Assembly: GCF_016863115.1 (NCBI RefSeq)
Contig: NZ_BOOG01000064.1
Location: 1 to 37,941, forward strand
DNA length: 37,941 bases
Direction: 5' to 3'
DNA from: Sphaerimonospora thailandensis
Lineage (GTDB): Bacteria; Actinomycetota; Actinomycetes; Streptosporangiales; Streptosporangiaceae
Positions 1 to 8,674 of the stretch are shown one piece after another (position 1 is the first letter of the stretch; each line of letters begins with the position of its first letter). Position numbers and translations under genes: made by a program. A model generated the notes under the pieces. It ran no database searches. It was not told the origin of the DNA and saw only the letters and a list, made by a program, of their open reading frames with translations.

Positions 1-2
1 GA

Positions 3-1127
3 TTGGGTGGTGTGACAACGACGTCCTCTGAGCTCTATCCGGTGGCCCGCCTGGCCGAGGTCCGTGAGGCCACCATCCGAGCCGGTCTCGGTGCCCTGCT
101 GCTGACTCCCGGTCCTGATCTACGCTATGTCACCGGCTATGACGCGCTGCCCCTGGAGCGGCTGACCTGCCTCGCCGTGCCCGCCGCCGGGGAGCCGTTC
201 CTGATGGTGCCGCGCCTGGAACTGCCGGCGGCCGAGCACTCGCAGGCCGCCCGGCTCGGGATCGAGTTCGTCGCCTGGGACGAGACAGACGATCCGTACG
301 AAGAGGTGGCACGCAGGCTGGGCGCCGTCGGACGGGTCGGCCTCGCCGACCGCATGTGGGCGATGCAGTCGCTGCGGTTCCGCGCCGTCATGCCGGAGGC
401 CGAGCAGGTGCTCGCCGGGAGCGCGCTGCGCGAGCTGCGCATGCGCAAGACACCGGCCGAGAGGGCGGCGCTGGCGGAGGCCGGGGCGGCCATCGACGCC
501 GTGCACACCCTGGTCCCGAGCCTGCTGAAGGCCGGCCGGACCGAGCGTGAGGCCGGCAGGGACATCGCCGAGGCGATCATCGACGCGGGGCACACCCGGG
601 TCGACTTCGTGATCGTCGGCTCCGGGCCGAACGGCGCGAGCCCCCATCACGAGCTGTCCGACCGGGTGATCCAGTCCGGCGAGCCCGTTGTGGTCGACAT
701 CGGCGGGACCATGCCGAGCGGTTACTGCTCCGACTCCACCCGGGTGTACTGCATCGGCGAGCCTCCGGCGGAGTTCGCGGCCTACTACGAGGTGCTCAGG
801 AGCGCCCAGGAGGCCGCCTGCGCTCATGTGCGGCCGGGGGTGACCTGCGAGTCGGTGGACGCCGCCGCCCGCGAGGTGATCGCCGAGGCGGGCTTCGGCG
901 ACCGCTTCATCCACCGCACCGGTCACGGCATCGGCCTGGAGACCCACGAGGAGCCGTACATCGTCAGCGGCAACACCGAGCCGATGGAGCCGGGCTTCGC
1001 CTTCTCCGTCGAGCCCGGCATCTACCTGCCCGGCAAGCACGGCGCCCGGATCGAGGACATCCTCGTCTGCGGTGAGACCGCCGGCGAGCGGATGAACAAC
1101 ACCACCCGCGCCCTGGTCGTCGTGTAG
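3..1127 (+). CDS. M24 family metallopeptidase (Xaa-Pro aminopeptidase-like)
   Basis: Predicted cytoplasmic dinuclear-metal aminopeptidase of the pita-bread fold, likely removing N-terminal residues before proline. An N-terminal creatinase-like domain (about 15-145) precedes the catalytic domain. All five metal ligands are visible: D232 in VVDIGGT, D244 in YCSDSTR, H308 in TGHGIG, E337 in FSVEPGIY and E351 in ARIEDIL. The length of about 374 aa is normal for the shorter PepQ/PepP-like actinobacterial members. The start lies at the window edge: a TTG at 3 and a GTG at 12 are in frame, and the true start could lie upstream. The family is clear; whether the enzyme is a prolidase or an aminopeptidase P cannot be settled from sequence. 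Confidence 0.9.
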   Translation: MGGVTTTSSELYPVARLAEVREATIRAGLGALLLTPGPDLRYVTGYDALPLERLTCLAVPAAGEPFLMVPRLELPAAEHSQAARLGIEFVAWDETDDPYEEVARRLGAVGRVGLADRMWAMQSLRFRAVMPEAEQVLAGSALRELRMRKTPAERAALAEAGAAIDAVHTLVPSLLKAGRTEREAGRDIAEAIIDAGHTRVDFVIVGSGPNGASPHHELSDRVIQSGEPVVVDIGGTMPSGYCSDSTRVYCIGEPPAEFAAYYEVLRSAQEAACAHVRPGVTCESVDAAAREVIAEAGFGDRFIHRTGHGIGLETHEEPYIVSGNTEPMEPGFAFSVEPGIYLPGKHGARIEDILVCGETAGERMNNTTRALVVV

Positions 1128-1187
1128 CCGGGCACCGGCGGCGAGCAGGGGCGATCGGCGGGTAAGCGGATTGCAACCGGCGAACGC

Positions 1188-1193
1188 TAATGT
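1188..1193 (+). promoter_or_regulatory. Probable -10 box (TAATGT) of a leaderless promoter
   Basis: TAATGT ends 7 nt before the ATG at 1201. That is the distance expected if transcription begins at the start codon, and I see no purine-rich ribosome binding site in between. No convincing -35 box is visible. Confidence 0.35.
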
Positions 1194-1200
1194 ACGGGCC

Positions 1201-1851
1201 ATGATCAAGAGATCCGTTCTCGTCGGCGCCGCCGTCGCGGCTGGCGCCACCCTGACGCTGCTGCCGTCCGGGCCCGCCTCCGCCTCCGCCCAGGCGGGCG
1301 CCTTCGCGGCGGCGCCCGCCCCCGCGAAGACGGCCAGAGCGTTGTTCAATGCCTGGCAGCGGGGAGACCGCGCCGCCGCGGCCCGCTACGCTCTGCCGGC
1401 CGCGGTCAAGACCCTGTTCGCCTATCCGTACCGTGCGCCGGACGAGTTCGCCGGGTGCGTCCGCAACGCCTGCCGGTTCGTGCACACCAGCGTCCGCGTG
1501 CCCGGCGGGCTGAACGGCGTACTGATGATCGTGTCCGGGTCGAAGGTCGCCAAGGTCTACACCTCCCGGCATCTCAGCGCGCCGTCCGCGGCCGCGAAGG
1601 GACTCTTCACGGCCTGGAAGCGGCACGACCGCGACGCCGGGTTGGAGGTGGCCGCCACGAAGGCCGTCGCCACGCTGTTCCGGACCCGGTACGACGCGCA
1701 CGGCGTGCGGTACTACTACCAGGGCTGCACCGCCGAGCCGAAGGGATACTCCTGCGCCTGGTCCTACGAGGGCGGCGCGATGCTGATGCACGTCCGGGGC
1801 TCCAGGGCCGCCGGATACCAGGTCGCTTCGATCGGCTACATCGCCGACTGA
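1201..1851 (+). CDS. Secreted protein of unknown function with a duplicated domain
   Basis: A 216-aa protein with a Sec signal peptide: MIKR, a hydrophobic stretch, then cleavage near ASA around residues 27-30. The mature part holds two copies of one motif: ALFNAWQRGDRAAAARYAL followed by AVKTLF, and later GLFTAWKRHDRDAGLEVAA followed by AVATLF. Each half ends with a cysteine pair (CVRNAC; CTAEPKGYSC) that could form a disulfide. This suggests an internal duplication of a small extracellular alpha+beta domain. The ATG at 1201 is chosen because the signal peptide begins there; an upstream in-frame start at 1171 would add a non-signal extension. No function is recognised. It is convergent with bioB. 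Confidence 0.75.
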   Translation: MIKRSVLVGAAVAAGATLTLLPSGPASASAQAGAFAAAPAPAKTARALFNAWQRGDRAAAARYALPAAVKTLFAYPYRAPDEFAGCVRNACRFVHTSVRVPGGLNGVLMIVSGSKVAKVYTSRHLSAPSAAAKGLFTAWKRHDRDAGLEVAATKAVATLFRTRYDAHGVRYYYQGCTAEPKGYSCAWSYEGGAMLMHVRGSRAAGYQVASIGYIAD

Positions 1852-1867
1852 GCCCCGTTCGGACCTC

Positions 1868-1899
1868 CTGTTCTAACCCGCTGTTCTAACCCGCTGTTC
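1868..1899. repeat. 13-bp tandem repeat (2.5 copies)
   Basis: The unit CTGTTCTAACCCG occurs at 1868-1880 and 1881-1893, followed by CTGTTC of a third copy. It lies between the convergent 3' ends of the secreted-protein gene and bioB. It is one of several short tandem duplications in this window. Confidence 0.9.
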
Positions 1900-1905
1900 G
1901 AACCT

Positions 1906-2979
1906 TCAGGTGTTGGCGGCCTCGCCGGTGCCGGCGCCTCGCCTGCGGAGCCGTACGAGGTCGTGGTGGCCCTCGTGGTGGGTGTCGTCCGGATCGTCCG
2001 ATGCCGGGCCTTCGACGGTGAAGCCCGCGTCGCGGATCAGCTGGAGGTCGTCCTGGCCCGGCTGCCCCTCGCTGGTGAGGTAGTCGCCCAGGAAGATCGA
2101 GTTCGCCACGTGGAGCGCCAGCGACTGCATGCTCCGCAGGTGGATCTCCCGCCCGCCGCCGATCCTGATCTCCGCGGCTGGACAGACGAAGCGGACCATG
2201 GCGAGGATGCGCAGACACCGCTGCGGGGTCAGGTTCCACTCCTCGCCCAGCGGCGTGCCCTCGAACGGGATGAGGAAGTTGACGGGGATCGAGTCGGGGG
2301 CCAGCTCACGCAGCGCGAACGCGACGTCGACCAGGTCCTCGTCGCTTTCGCCCATTCCCGCGATGAGGCCGGAGCAGGGGGACAGCCCCGCCTTCTTCGC
2401 CATGCCGACGGTCTCCACCCGATCGTCGAAGGTATGGGTGCTGCAGATGTCGGCGTAGGTGGCCTCGGAGGTGTTCAGGTTGTGGTTGTAGGCGTCGGCG
2501 CCGGCATGGCACAGCCGGTCGGCCTGGCCGTCGGAGAGCAGCCCGAGGCAGGCGCACACCTCGACGCCGGGATGATCGGCCTTGATCGCGGAGATGCTCC
2601 GCGCGACCCTGTCGACGTCCCGGTCGGTGGGACCGCGACCGCTGGCCACCAGGCAGACCCGCCTGGCGCCGCCGGCGATGCCCGCGGCGGCGCTCGAGAC
2701 CGCCTCCTCGGTGCTCAGCCAGGTGTACTTGAGCACGTCGGCCTTGGAGCCGAGCCGCTGAGAGCAGTAGGTGCAGTCCTCCGGGCAGAGCCCGCTCTTC
2801 AGGTTGACCAGATAGTTGAGCTTGACCCGCCTGCCGAAGAAGTGGCGGCGCACCCGGAAGGCCGCGGCGACCACGTCCAGGATGTCGTCGTCCGGCGTGC
2901 CCAGCACGGCACACGCCTCGTCGCGGGCCAGCGGCTCCAGGCGGATCGCCTTCTCCGCCAGTGCCTCGAGTGAAATCAT
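1906..2979 (-). CDS. bioB: Biotin synthase
   Basis: Radical SAM enzyme that inserts sulfur into dethiobiotin, the last step of biotin synthesis. The radical-SAM cluster motif is C65-x3-C69-x2-C72 (CPEDCTYC). The arginine ligand of the auxiliary [2Fe-2S] cluster lies in RIGGGRE, and YNHNLNTSE is the usual family motif. The protein has 357 aa, and its C-terminal 40 residues (rich in D, H and R) extend beyond the conserved core. A GGAGAGG ribosome site sits 5-7 nt before the ATG. No bioA, bioD or bioF gene is adjacent, so it stands alone here, divergent from the ClpC-like gene. Confidence 0.96.
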   Translation of the reverse strand: MISLEALAEKAIRLEPLARDEACAVLGTPDDDILDVVAAAFRVRRHFFGRRVKLNYLVNLKSGLCPEDCTYCSQRLGSKADVLKYTWLSTEEAVSSAAAGIAGGARRVCLVASGRGPTDRDVDRVARSISAIKADHPGVEVCACLGLLSDGQADRLCHAGADAYNHNLNTSEATYADICSTHTFDDRVETVGMAKKAGLSPCSGLIAGMGESDEDLVDVAFALRELAPDSIPVNFLIPFEGTPLGEEWNLTPQRCLRILAMVRFVCPAAEIRIGGGREIHLRSMQSLALHVANSIFLGDYLTSEGQPGQDDLQLIRDAGFTVEGPASDDPDDTHHEGHHDLVRLRRRGAGTGEAANT

Positions 2980-2999
2980 TCTTCGCCTCTCCGTTCACG

Positions 3000-3016
3000 T
3001 GATCGATCGACGATCA
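3000..3016. promoter_or_regulatory. Inverted repeat in the bioB/clp divergent gap
   Basis: TGATCG-ATCGA-CGATCA is a palindrome with 6-bp arms located 21-37 bp upstream of the bioB start. The position suits an operator for bioB. It does not look like the BirA or BioQ sites I know, so the binding protein is unknown. Confidence 0.3.
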
Positions 3017-3149
3017 AGGGGACCGGACCCAGCATGCCATCCCGTCCCGGAAGAGGGGAGGAGACCGGTTACGTCAGGCGACCAGGGGTAGGCGGAGGTT
3101 TGACCGACACCTGACACCGATGAACCTGACTACGCCGCTGGGGGATGAC

Positions 3150-5708
3150 ATGGCGAGCAGCGAGTTCTGGCCGTACGGTTTCAGCCCACTGGACGAACTG
3201 ATCTCCCGGTTCTTCGGGAGGGAACCCGTCGGCACGGGCCGGCCGGTGGACATCGGACGGCTGCTGAGTGAGGACGCGATCGAGTTGCTCCGTGTCGCGG
3301 TGGCGAAGGCGGCCGAGTGCGGCGCGCCGTACCTCGACACCGAACATCTGCTGTGGGCCGCCACCCAGGTTGACGCGTCACGGCGGCTGCTTGAGCAGGC
3401 CGGAGCGGATCCGGATGAGCTGGGCGGGAGCGTGGCGGACATGGCCGAGCGGCGCGAGCCGCGCCAGGGGCCGATGCCGCTGTCCCCGGCGGCGAAACGG
3501 GCACTGCTCGACGCGCGGCGGATCGCCAGAGCCACCGGGCACTCCTACATCGGTCCGGATCACATCGTCCTGGCGCTGTCGGCCAACCACGACTCGATGG
3601 CGGGACGGATGCTGCGGCGGATCTCCCCGCAGGCCCTGGGCACGGACACGGCGGCGGGCGTCGCCGAGCCGGTGCCGGCCCGGCGGCCGCCGAGCACGAC
3701 CCCGACTCTGGACCAGTACGGCACGGACCTGACCGAGCTGGCCGGGGAGGGCAGGATCGACCCGGTGATCGGCCGGGACGACGAGATCGCCCAGACGGTC
3801 GAGGTGCTGTCGCGGCGGACCAAGAACAATCCGGTGCTGCTGGGCGATCCCGGCGTGGGCAAGACCGCGATCGTCGAGGGGCTGGCGCAGCGGGTGGTCG
3901 ACGGCGCGGTGCCGGACACCCTGCGCGGCAAGCGCGTGATGCAGATCGATCTCGCCGGGATGGTCGCCGGCACCAAGTTCCGCGGCGAGTTCGAGGAACG
4001 GCTGAAGAAAGTCACGGACGAGATCCGCGACCACGGCGACGATCTCGTCGTGTTCATCGACGAGATGCACACGGTGGTCGGCGCCGGGGGCGCCGAGGGC
4101 GCGATCGACGCCTCGAACATGCTCAAGCCGGCGCTGGCCCGGGGCGAACTGCACGTGGTGGGCGCGACCACGCTGGACGAGTACCGGCGCTATGTCGAGA
4201 AGGACGCGGCGCTGGAGCGGCGTTTCCAGCCGGTCCTCGTGCCGGAGCCCGGCGTCGCCGACACGATCGAGATCCTGCGTGGGCTGCGGGACCGCTACGA
4301 GGCGCATCACCAGGTGCGGTTCGGCGACGAGGCGCTCATCGCGGCGGCTGAGCTGTCCGACCGGTACGTGACGGGCCGGTTCCTGCCGGACAAGGCGATC
4401 GACCTGATGGACCAGGCCGGGGCGCGGGTCGCGCTGCGGACCAGGACCACGCCGTCCGACACCCGTGAGCTGGAGGAGCGGCTGGAGCAGCGGCAGCGCG
4501 ACAAGGAGCAGGCCGTCGCCTCCGAGGACTACGAGCGCGCCACCGAGCTCCGCGACGAGATCGCCGAGCTCGGGCGGCGGATCGAGGAGACCAGGGACGG
4601 CCGTCGGGGGGTGCCGGAGGTCACCGCGGCCGACATCGCCGAGATCGTCTCCCGGGCGACCGGCATTCCGGTAGCGCAGCTCACCCAGGAGGAGAAGGAG
4701 CGCCTGCTCGCGCTGGAGGAGCATCTGCACCAGCGGGTGGTCGGCCAGGACGAGGCGGTCGCGGCGGTGGCCGAGGCGGTACGGCGTTCGCGCGCCGGGC
4801 TCGGCGACCCGGGCCGGCCGATCGGTTCGTTCCTCTTCCTCGGCCCGACCGGGGTCGGCAAGACGGAACTGGCCCGCGCGCTGGCCGAGGCGCTGTTCGG
4901 TGACCAGGACCGGATGATCCGGTTCGACATGAGTGAGTTCCAGGAGCGGCACACCGTCTCCCGGCTCGTCGGCGCGCCGCCCGGCTACGTGGGCTACGAG
5001 GAGGCGGGCCAGCTCACCGAGGCGGTACGGCGGCGGCCGTACTCGGTCCTCCTCCTCGACGAGATGGAGAAGGCCAACCCGGATGTGTTCAACCTGCTGC
5101 TGCAGGTGATGGACGACGGGCGGCTCACCGACGCGCAGGGCCGCACGGTCGACTTCAAGAACACCGTGCTGATCATGACGTCGAACCTCGGCGCCGACCT
5201 GATCATGGCGAATCCGGGGGAGGCGGCCGGGCTGCGCGGGCAGCTCATGCGGCTGCTGCAGCGGGCGTTCCGGCCCGAGTTCCTCAACCGGATCGACGAG
5301 ACGATCGTGTTCCACGGCATCGACGTCGAGCAGCTCAGGCAGATCACCGGGCTGCTGCTGGAGGACAGCAGGCGGCGGCTGCACGCCCAGGACGTCGCGC
5401 TCGACGTCGACGCCGCGGCGGTCGACTGGCTGGCGGTGCAGGGGTACCAGCCGGAGTTCGGGGCCCGTCCGCTGCGCCGTACGATCCAGCGCAAGATCGA
5501 CAACACGCTCTCCCGGTTGCTTCTCGACGGCACGCTCAAGCCCGGTCAGCGGGTCCACGTGGGCGTGTGGGAGGGCGACCTGGCGTTCACGGTGCTGGAG
5601 GAGGAGGGCGCCCCGGCGCCAGACGCCGAGCCGCACGCCCGGGTCGCCCCGGAGCGGGAGGAGGTCCGGCCGGAGGACCGGGTGCACGCCCCCGGACACT
5701 ACCTCTGA
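3150..5708 (+). CDS. ClpC-like AAA+ ATPase (Hsp100) without an evident ClpP-docking loop
   Basis: An 852-aa Hsp100 unfoldase. In this numbering it has a Clp N-domain (about 30-165), a first AAA+ module with Walker A GDPGVGKT (232-239) and Walker B VVFIDEMH, a short UVR-type middle segment (about 448-475) as in ClpC, a second AAA+ module with Walker A GPTGVGKT (565-572) and pore loop GYVGY, and a ClpB/ClpC-type C-terminal D2-small domain. The stretch after IMTSNLGAD that usually holds a [LIV]GF ClpP-binding tripeptide reads [11 protein letters not shown] instead. The protein may therefore act as a ClpP-independent disaggregase. The ATG at 3150 is preferred because GGGGGAT lies 5 nt upstream; an upstream ATG at 3120 has no such site. 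The tail (about 800-852) is acidic and low-complexity. Confidence 0.92.
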   Translation: MASSEFWPYGFSPLDELISRFFGREPVGTGRPVDIGRLLSEDAIELLRVAVAKAAECGAPYLDTEHLLWAATQVDASRRLLEQAGADPDELGGSVADMAERREPRQGPMPLSPAAKRALLDARRIARATGHSYIGPDHIVLALSANHDSMAGRMLRRISPQALGTDTAAGVAEPVPARRPPSTTPTLDQYGTDLTELAGEGRIDPVIGRDDEIAQTVEVLSRRTKNNPVLLGDPGVGKTAIVEGLAQRVVDGAVPDTLRGKRVMQIDLAGMVAGTKFRGEFEERLKKVTDEIRDHGDDLVVFIDEMHTVVGAGGAEGAIDASNMLKPALARGELHVVGATTLDEYRRYVEKDAALERRFQPVLVPEPGVADTIEILRGLRDRYEAHHQVRFGDEALIAAAELSDRYVTGRFLPDKAIDLMDQAGARVALRTRTTPSDTRELEERLEQRQRDKEQAVASEDYERATELRDEIAELGRRIEETRDGRRGVPEVTAADIAEIVSRATGIPVAQLTQEEKERLLALEEHLHQRVVGQDEAVAAVAEAVRRSRAGLGDPGRPIGSFLFLGPTGVGKTELARALAEALFGDQDRMIRFDMSEFQERHTVSRLVGAPPGYVGYEEAGQLTEAVRRRPYSVLLLDEMEKANPDVFNLLLQVMDDGRLTDAQGRTVDFKNTVLIMTSNLGADLIMANPGEAAGLRGQLMRLLQRAFRPEFLNRIDETIVFHGIDVEQLRQITGLLLEDSRRRLHAQDVALDVDAAAVDWLAVQGYQPEFGARPLRRTIQRKIDNTLSRLLLDGTLKPGQRVHVGVWEGDLAFTVLEEEGAPAPDAEPHARVAPEREEVRPEDRVHAPGHYL

Positions 5709-5752
5709 GCCATTCCGGGCACATCCCGCACACGGGCACATCGGGACGGCGC

Positions 5753-5758
5753 TACCGT
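5753..5758 (+). promoter_or_regulatory. Probable -10 box (TACCGT) of a leaderless promoter
   Basis: TACCGT ends 7 nt before the GTG start at 5766, with no ribosome binding site between them. This fits an actinobacterial leaderless transcript. Confidence 0.4.
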
Positions 5759-5765
5759 TTCTGGC

Positions 5766-6260
5766 GTGGAGGAGATCGATCGACGAATCGTGACATTGCT
5801 GGCGAGGGACGGCCGGATGAGCTTCACCGACCTGGCCAAGGAGACCGGGCTGTCGGTGTCGGCGGTCCACCAGCGGGTGCGCAGGCTGGAGAGGCGCGGG
5901 GTCATCCGCGGCTACGCGGCGCTGGTGGACTACGACGAGATCGGCCTGCCGCTGACCGCGTTCGTCTCGATCAAACCGATCGACCCGGCCGCGCCCGACG
6001 ACGCCCCCGAGCGGCTCAGCCACCTCACCGCGATCGAGGCGTGCCACAGCGTGGCCGGTGACGAGAGCTACATCCTCAAGGTCCGCGTCGCCTCGCCCTT
6101 CGCGCTGGAGGAGTTGCTCCAGCAGATCCGCGCGTCGGCCAACGTCAGCACGCGCACCACGGTCGTGCTGAGCACTCCGTACGAGCACCGCACTCCGATG
6201 GTCGAGCCGGATCCCGGGGCGGAGGCGGGACCGCAGGTCAGTCCCGGGCCGGGGGGCTGA
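5766..6260 (+). CDS. Lrp/AsnC family transcriptional regulator
   Basis: A 164-aa DNA-binding regulator. The N-terminal winged helix-turn-helix (about 1-50, including DLAKETGLSVSAVHQRVRRL) opens with the family signature EEIDRRIVTLLARDGR. A RAM ligand-binding domain (about 65-140) follows, with the typical CHSVAGDESYILKVR strand. The target is probably amino-acid related, but the context does not show it. The start is GTG. The last 23 bases overlap the 3' end of the convergent sugar-kinase gene, inside a tandem duplication. The C-terminal GPGG tail is therefore probably not conserved. Confidence 0.93.
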   Translation: MEEIDRRIVTLLARDGRMSFTDLAKETGLSVSAVHQRVRRLERRGVIRGYAALVDYDEIGLPLTAFVSIKPIDPAAPDDAPERLSHLTAIEACHSVAGDESYILKVRVASPFALEELLQQIRASANVSTRTTVVLSTPYEHRTPMVEPDPGAEAGPQVSPGPGG

Positions 6261-7353
6261 CGAGGTCCCGGGCCGGGGGGCTGACGAGGAAGTGCGCCCG
6301 TACCCGCTCGGCCGCATCGGCGGGCGCCCCGAGCCGGTCCAGGCCGAGCAGGGCGGCCCCCACGATGGGCGGCACGTCGGCGACCACCAGCTTCGCGAGC
6401 GGAGCCCGCTCCGCGTAGGCCCGCTCGATCAGCGACATCAGCAGCGGATGGCCGGCGGTGAGCACCCCGCCGCCGAGCACGACCTCACAGGGCCCGCCGA
6501 GGAGGCCGGTGCGCCGCATCGCGACGATCCCGAGCACGGCCACCTCCTCCGCCATCCGCTTCACGACCGACATGGCGACGGCGTCCCCGTCGGTGGCCGT
6601 GGCGAGCAGCGGGGGCACCAGGTCGTGCAGCTGGTCGAGGGACTCCTCCCCGAGATGCAGCCGGATGACGGCCTCCTCGACGGTGGCTGTGCCGAAGCAC
6701 GCCAGGACGGCGTCGGTGAGGGCCGTCGCCGGTCCCCGGCCGTCCTCGGCCCGTACGGCGTGCCACAGCGCCTCTTCGCCCAGGTGGTGGCCGCCGCCCC
6801 AGTCGCCGCTGAGCCGGCCGAGGGAGGGGAACCGGGCCACCTGGCCCGAGGGCGCGACGCCGACCGCGTTGATGCCGGCGCCGCACACGACCGCGACGCC
6901 CCATGGCGCGCTCGCCCCCGCGCGCAGCAGCGCGAACGTGTCGTTGCCCACGGTCGCGGTGCGCCCGTATCCGCGGGCGAGCAGTTCGTCGCTGAGCCGC
7001 TCCTCCTCGATCGGCAGGTCGGCCCCCGCCACATAGGCCGCCACGTGATCGGCGTACGGCAGGCCGTACTCCCGATCACGTTCCCCCTCGGGTAACCCGT
7101 CGGGCCTCCCGTCGTGCAAGTCGGGCAACCGGACGTGCTGCCCGCCGCCTGCGAGGGCCTGCCGTACGGTCTGACCGATCACGTCGATCGCCGCGGCGAC
7201 CCCCGCGCTCTGCGGCAGGAAGGCCGGGCCGCGGGCGGTGGCCAGCACGATGCCGTCCTCGCGTACCAGGGCGATGTCGGTCTTGCTGTTCCCGCCGTCG
7301 ACCGCCAGCACGGTGCGGCCCTTGCCGTTCGAGATCTGCTCGGCAGCGGTCAC
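6238..7353 (-). CDS. csnK: BadF/BcrA-type sugar kinase (N-acetylglucosamine kinase-like), last gene of csn-like operon
   Basis: An ASKHA-fold kinase of the BadF/BadG/BcrA/BcrD group, related to GlcNAc kinases. The phosphate-1 motif is AVDGGNSKTDIAL near the N-terminus, VVCGAGINAVGV is the phosphate-2 region, and VLGGGVL is the adenosine motif near residue 310. The GTG at 7353 overlaps the TGA of the GH4 gene as GTGA, indicating translational coupling; a GTG at 7368 is also open. By position it equals csnK of Streptomyces. It probably phosphorylates imported glucosamine or its oligomers so that the GH4 enzyme can act. The C-terminal LVSPPARD repeat comes from a 24-bp duplication. The symbol rests on synteny. 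Confidence 0.82.
   Translation of the reverse strand: MTAAEQISNGKGRTVLAVDGGNSKTDIALVREDGIVLATARGPAFLPQSAGVAAAIDVIGQTVRQALAGGGQHVRLPDLHDGRPDGLPEGERDREYGLPYADHVAAYVAGADLPIEEERLSDELLARGYGRTATVGNDTFALLRAGASAPWGVAVVCGAGINAVGVAPSGQVARFPSLGRLSGDWGGGHHLGEEALWHAVRAEDGRGPATALTDAVLACFGTATVEEAVIRLHLGEESLDQLHDLVPPLLATATDGDAVAMSVVKRMAEEVAVLGIVAMRRTGLLGGPCEVVLGGGVLTAGHPLLMSLIERAYAERAPLAKLVVADVPPIVGAALLGLDRLGAPADAAERVRAHFLVSPPARDLVSPPARD
6241..6288. repeat. Perfect 24-bp tandem duplication in overlapping gene ends
   Basis: Two identical 24-bp units occupy 6241-6264 and 6265-6288. The first contains the TGA of the Lrp gene (6258-6260). Both are translated on the minus strand as LVSPPARD-LVSPPARD, the last 16 residues of the convergent kinase. 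Because 24 is a multiple of three, both reading frames survive. Confidence 0.97.
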
Positions 7354-8612
7354 CGGGACACCGTCCACGGCAGGTGCGCCCGGTTGGCGGCGATCAGCCG
7401 GTCGGCGAGGTCGTCGGCGAGCGCCGCCTGCCCGATCAGCGGATGGGCCAGCAGGGCGGCCCTGACGCGGTCCGTGCCGCCGTTGCGGGCCGCGTCGAGG
7501 GCGAGCGTCTCATAGGCGGAGACATGGGAGATCAGGCCGCGGTAGAGCGGCTCGACGGGGTCGACGGGCGCCGGCGCCGCCCCGTGGACGCCGATCACCG
7601 CAGGGACCTCGATGACCGCGTCGTCGTCGAGGAAGGGCAGGGTCCCCCCGTTGCGGGTGTTCACCACCTGGACGTCGCCCCGGTCGCCGACAAGAGAGGC
7701 GATCAACGCGACGGCGGCCTCGGAGTAGAACGCGCCGCCGCGCTTTTCCAGCAGCTCGGGTTTGGCGTCCACGGCCGGGTCGGCGTACATCTCCAGCAGT
7801 TCGGCCTCGATGGCGGCGACCCGCGCGGCCCGGGACGGGCCTGATTTCTGCTCCTCGACCACCTGGTCGTGCTGGTAGTAGTAGCGCAGGTAGTACGACG
7901 GCACGGCGCCGAGCCGGCGGATCAGCTCCACCGGCAGGCCCGCCGCCTCGGCGAGTTCCTCAGCGTGGTTCTCCATCGCCTCGGGGAGCACGTCCTCGCC
8001 GTCCAGCCGTATGGCACGCACCCAGGTGAGGTGGTTGAGCCCGACGTGGTCCAGGGAGATCCGGTCCGGGGTGACGCCCAGCGCGGCCGCGGCGCGGCGC
8101 TGGAACCCGATCGCCACGTTGCACAGCCCGATCGCGCGGTGGCCCGCGTCGAGCAGCGCCTTGGTGACGATGCCGACGGGGTTGGTGAAGTCCACGATCC
8201 ACGCGCCGGGGGCGTACGCGCGCACCCGTTCGGCGATGCCGAGCACCACCGGGACGGTACGCAGCGCCTTGGCGAGCCCGCCCGCGCCCGTGGTCTCCTG
8301 TCCGACGCAGCCGCACTCGAGGGGGAGGGTCTCGTCGACGTCGCGGGCGGCCTGACCGCCCACGCGCAGCTGGATCAGCACGGCGGCGGCTCCGGCGACG
8401 CACTCGTCCACGGTCGTGGAGGCGGTCACCCGGGCCGGGTGGCCGGCGCGGGCGAGCATCCGCGCGGCCATGGCGGCCACGAGGCCGAGGCGGTGTTCGT
8501 CCGGGTCGATGAGCACGATCTCCGAGAGGGGCAGCTCGTCGCGCAGCCGGGCGAAGCCGTCGATGAGTTCCGGAGTGTAGGTGGAGCCGCCCCCGACAAC
8601 GGCCAGCTTCAT
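7350..8612 (-). CDS. csnH: GH4 family glycosidase (6-phospho-beta-glucosidase type)
   Basis: A 420-aa NAD- and Mn-dependent glycoside hydrolase of family 4, which cleaves by an oxidation/elimination route, usually on 6-phosphorylated sugars. Visible features: the NAD-binding glycine loop VVGGGSTYTPEL (5-16), FTNPVG (142-147), the metal ligands C164 in LCNVAIG and H194 in GLNHLTW. The ATG at 8612 is preceded by AAAGGACG; upstream in-frame starts would only add a non-homologous extension. It sits between permease and kinase genes exactly as csnH does in Streptomyces. The pairing with a kinase suggests hydrolysis of phosphorylated glucosamine disaccharides (inference). Confidence 0.87.
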   Translation of the reverse strand: MKLAVVGGGSTYTPELIDGFARLRDELPLSEIVLIDPDEHRLGLVAAMAARMLARAGHPARVTASTTVDECVAGAAAVLIQLRVGGQAARDVDETLPLECGCVGQETTGAGGLAKALRTVPVVLGIAERVRAYAPGAWIVDFTNPVGIVTKALLDAGHRAIGLCNVAIGFQRRAAAALGVTPDRISLDHVGLNHLTWVRAIRLDGEDVLPEAMENHAEELAEAAGLPVELIRRLGAVPSYYLRYYYQHDQVVEEQKSGPSRAARVAAIEAELLEMYADPAVDAKPELLEKRGGAFYSEAAVALIASLVGDRGDVQVVNTRNGGTLPFLDDDAVIEVPAVIGVHGAAPAPVDPVEPLYRGLISHVSAYETLALDAARNGGTDRVRAALLAHPLIGQAALADDLADRLIAANRAHLPWTVSR

Positions 8613-8644
8613 GTGATGTCTACGTCCTTTCGGATGTCTTGTTC

Positions 8645-8674
8645 GGCGCTGTCCTATTTGGCGCTGTCCTATTT
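8645..8674. repeat. Perfect 15-bp tandem duplication across a stop codon
   Basis: GGCGCTGTCCTATTT occurs at 8645-8659 and 8660-8674. The second copy contains the TAG of the upstream permease gene (minus strand, 8671-8669). The first repeats that stop in frame. It lies in the short permease-GH4 gap. Confidence 0.95.

Noticed and set aside
3378-6317. A 979-codon minus-strand open frame opposite the ClpC-like gene
   Set aside because: It is a shadow of a conserved AAA+ gene and crosses three real genes; its composition is typical of antisense frames in GC-rich DNA.
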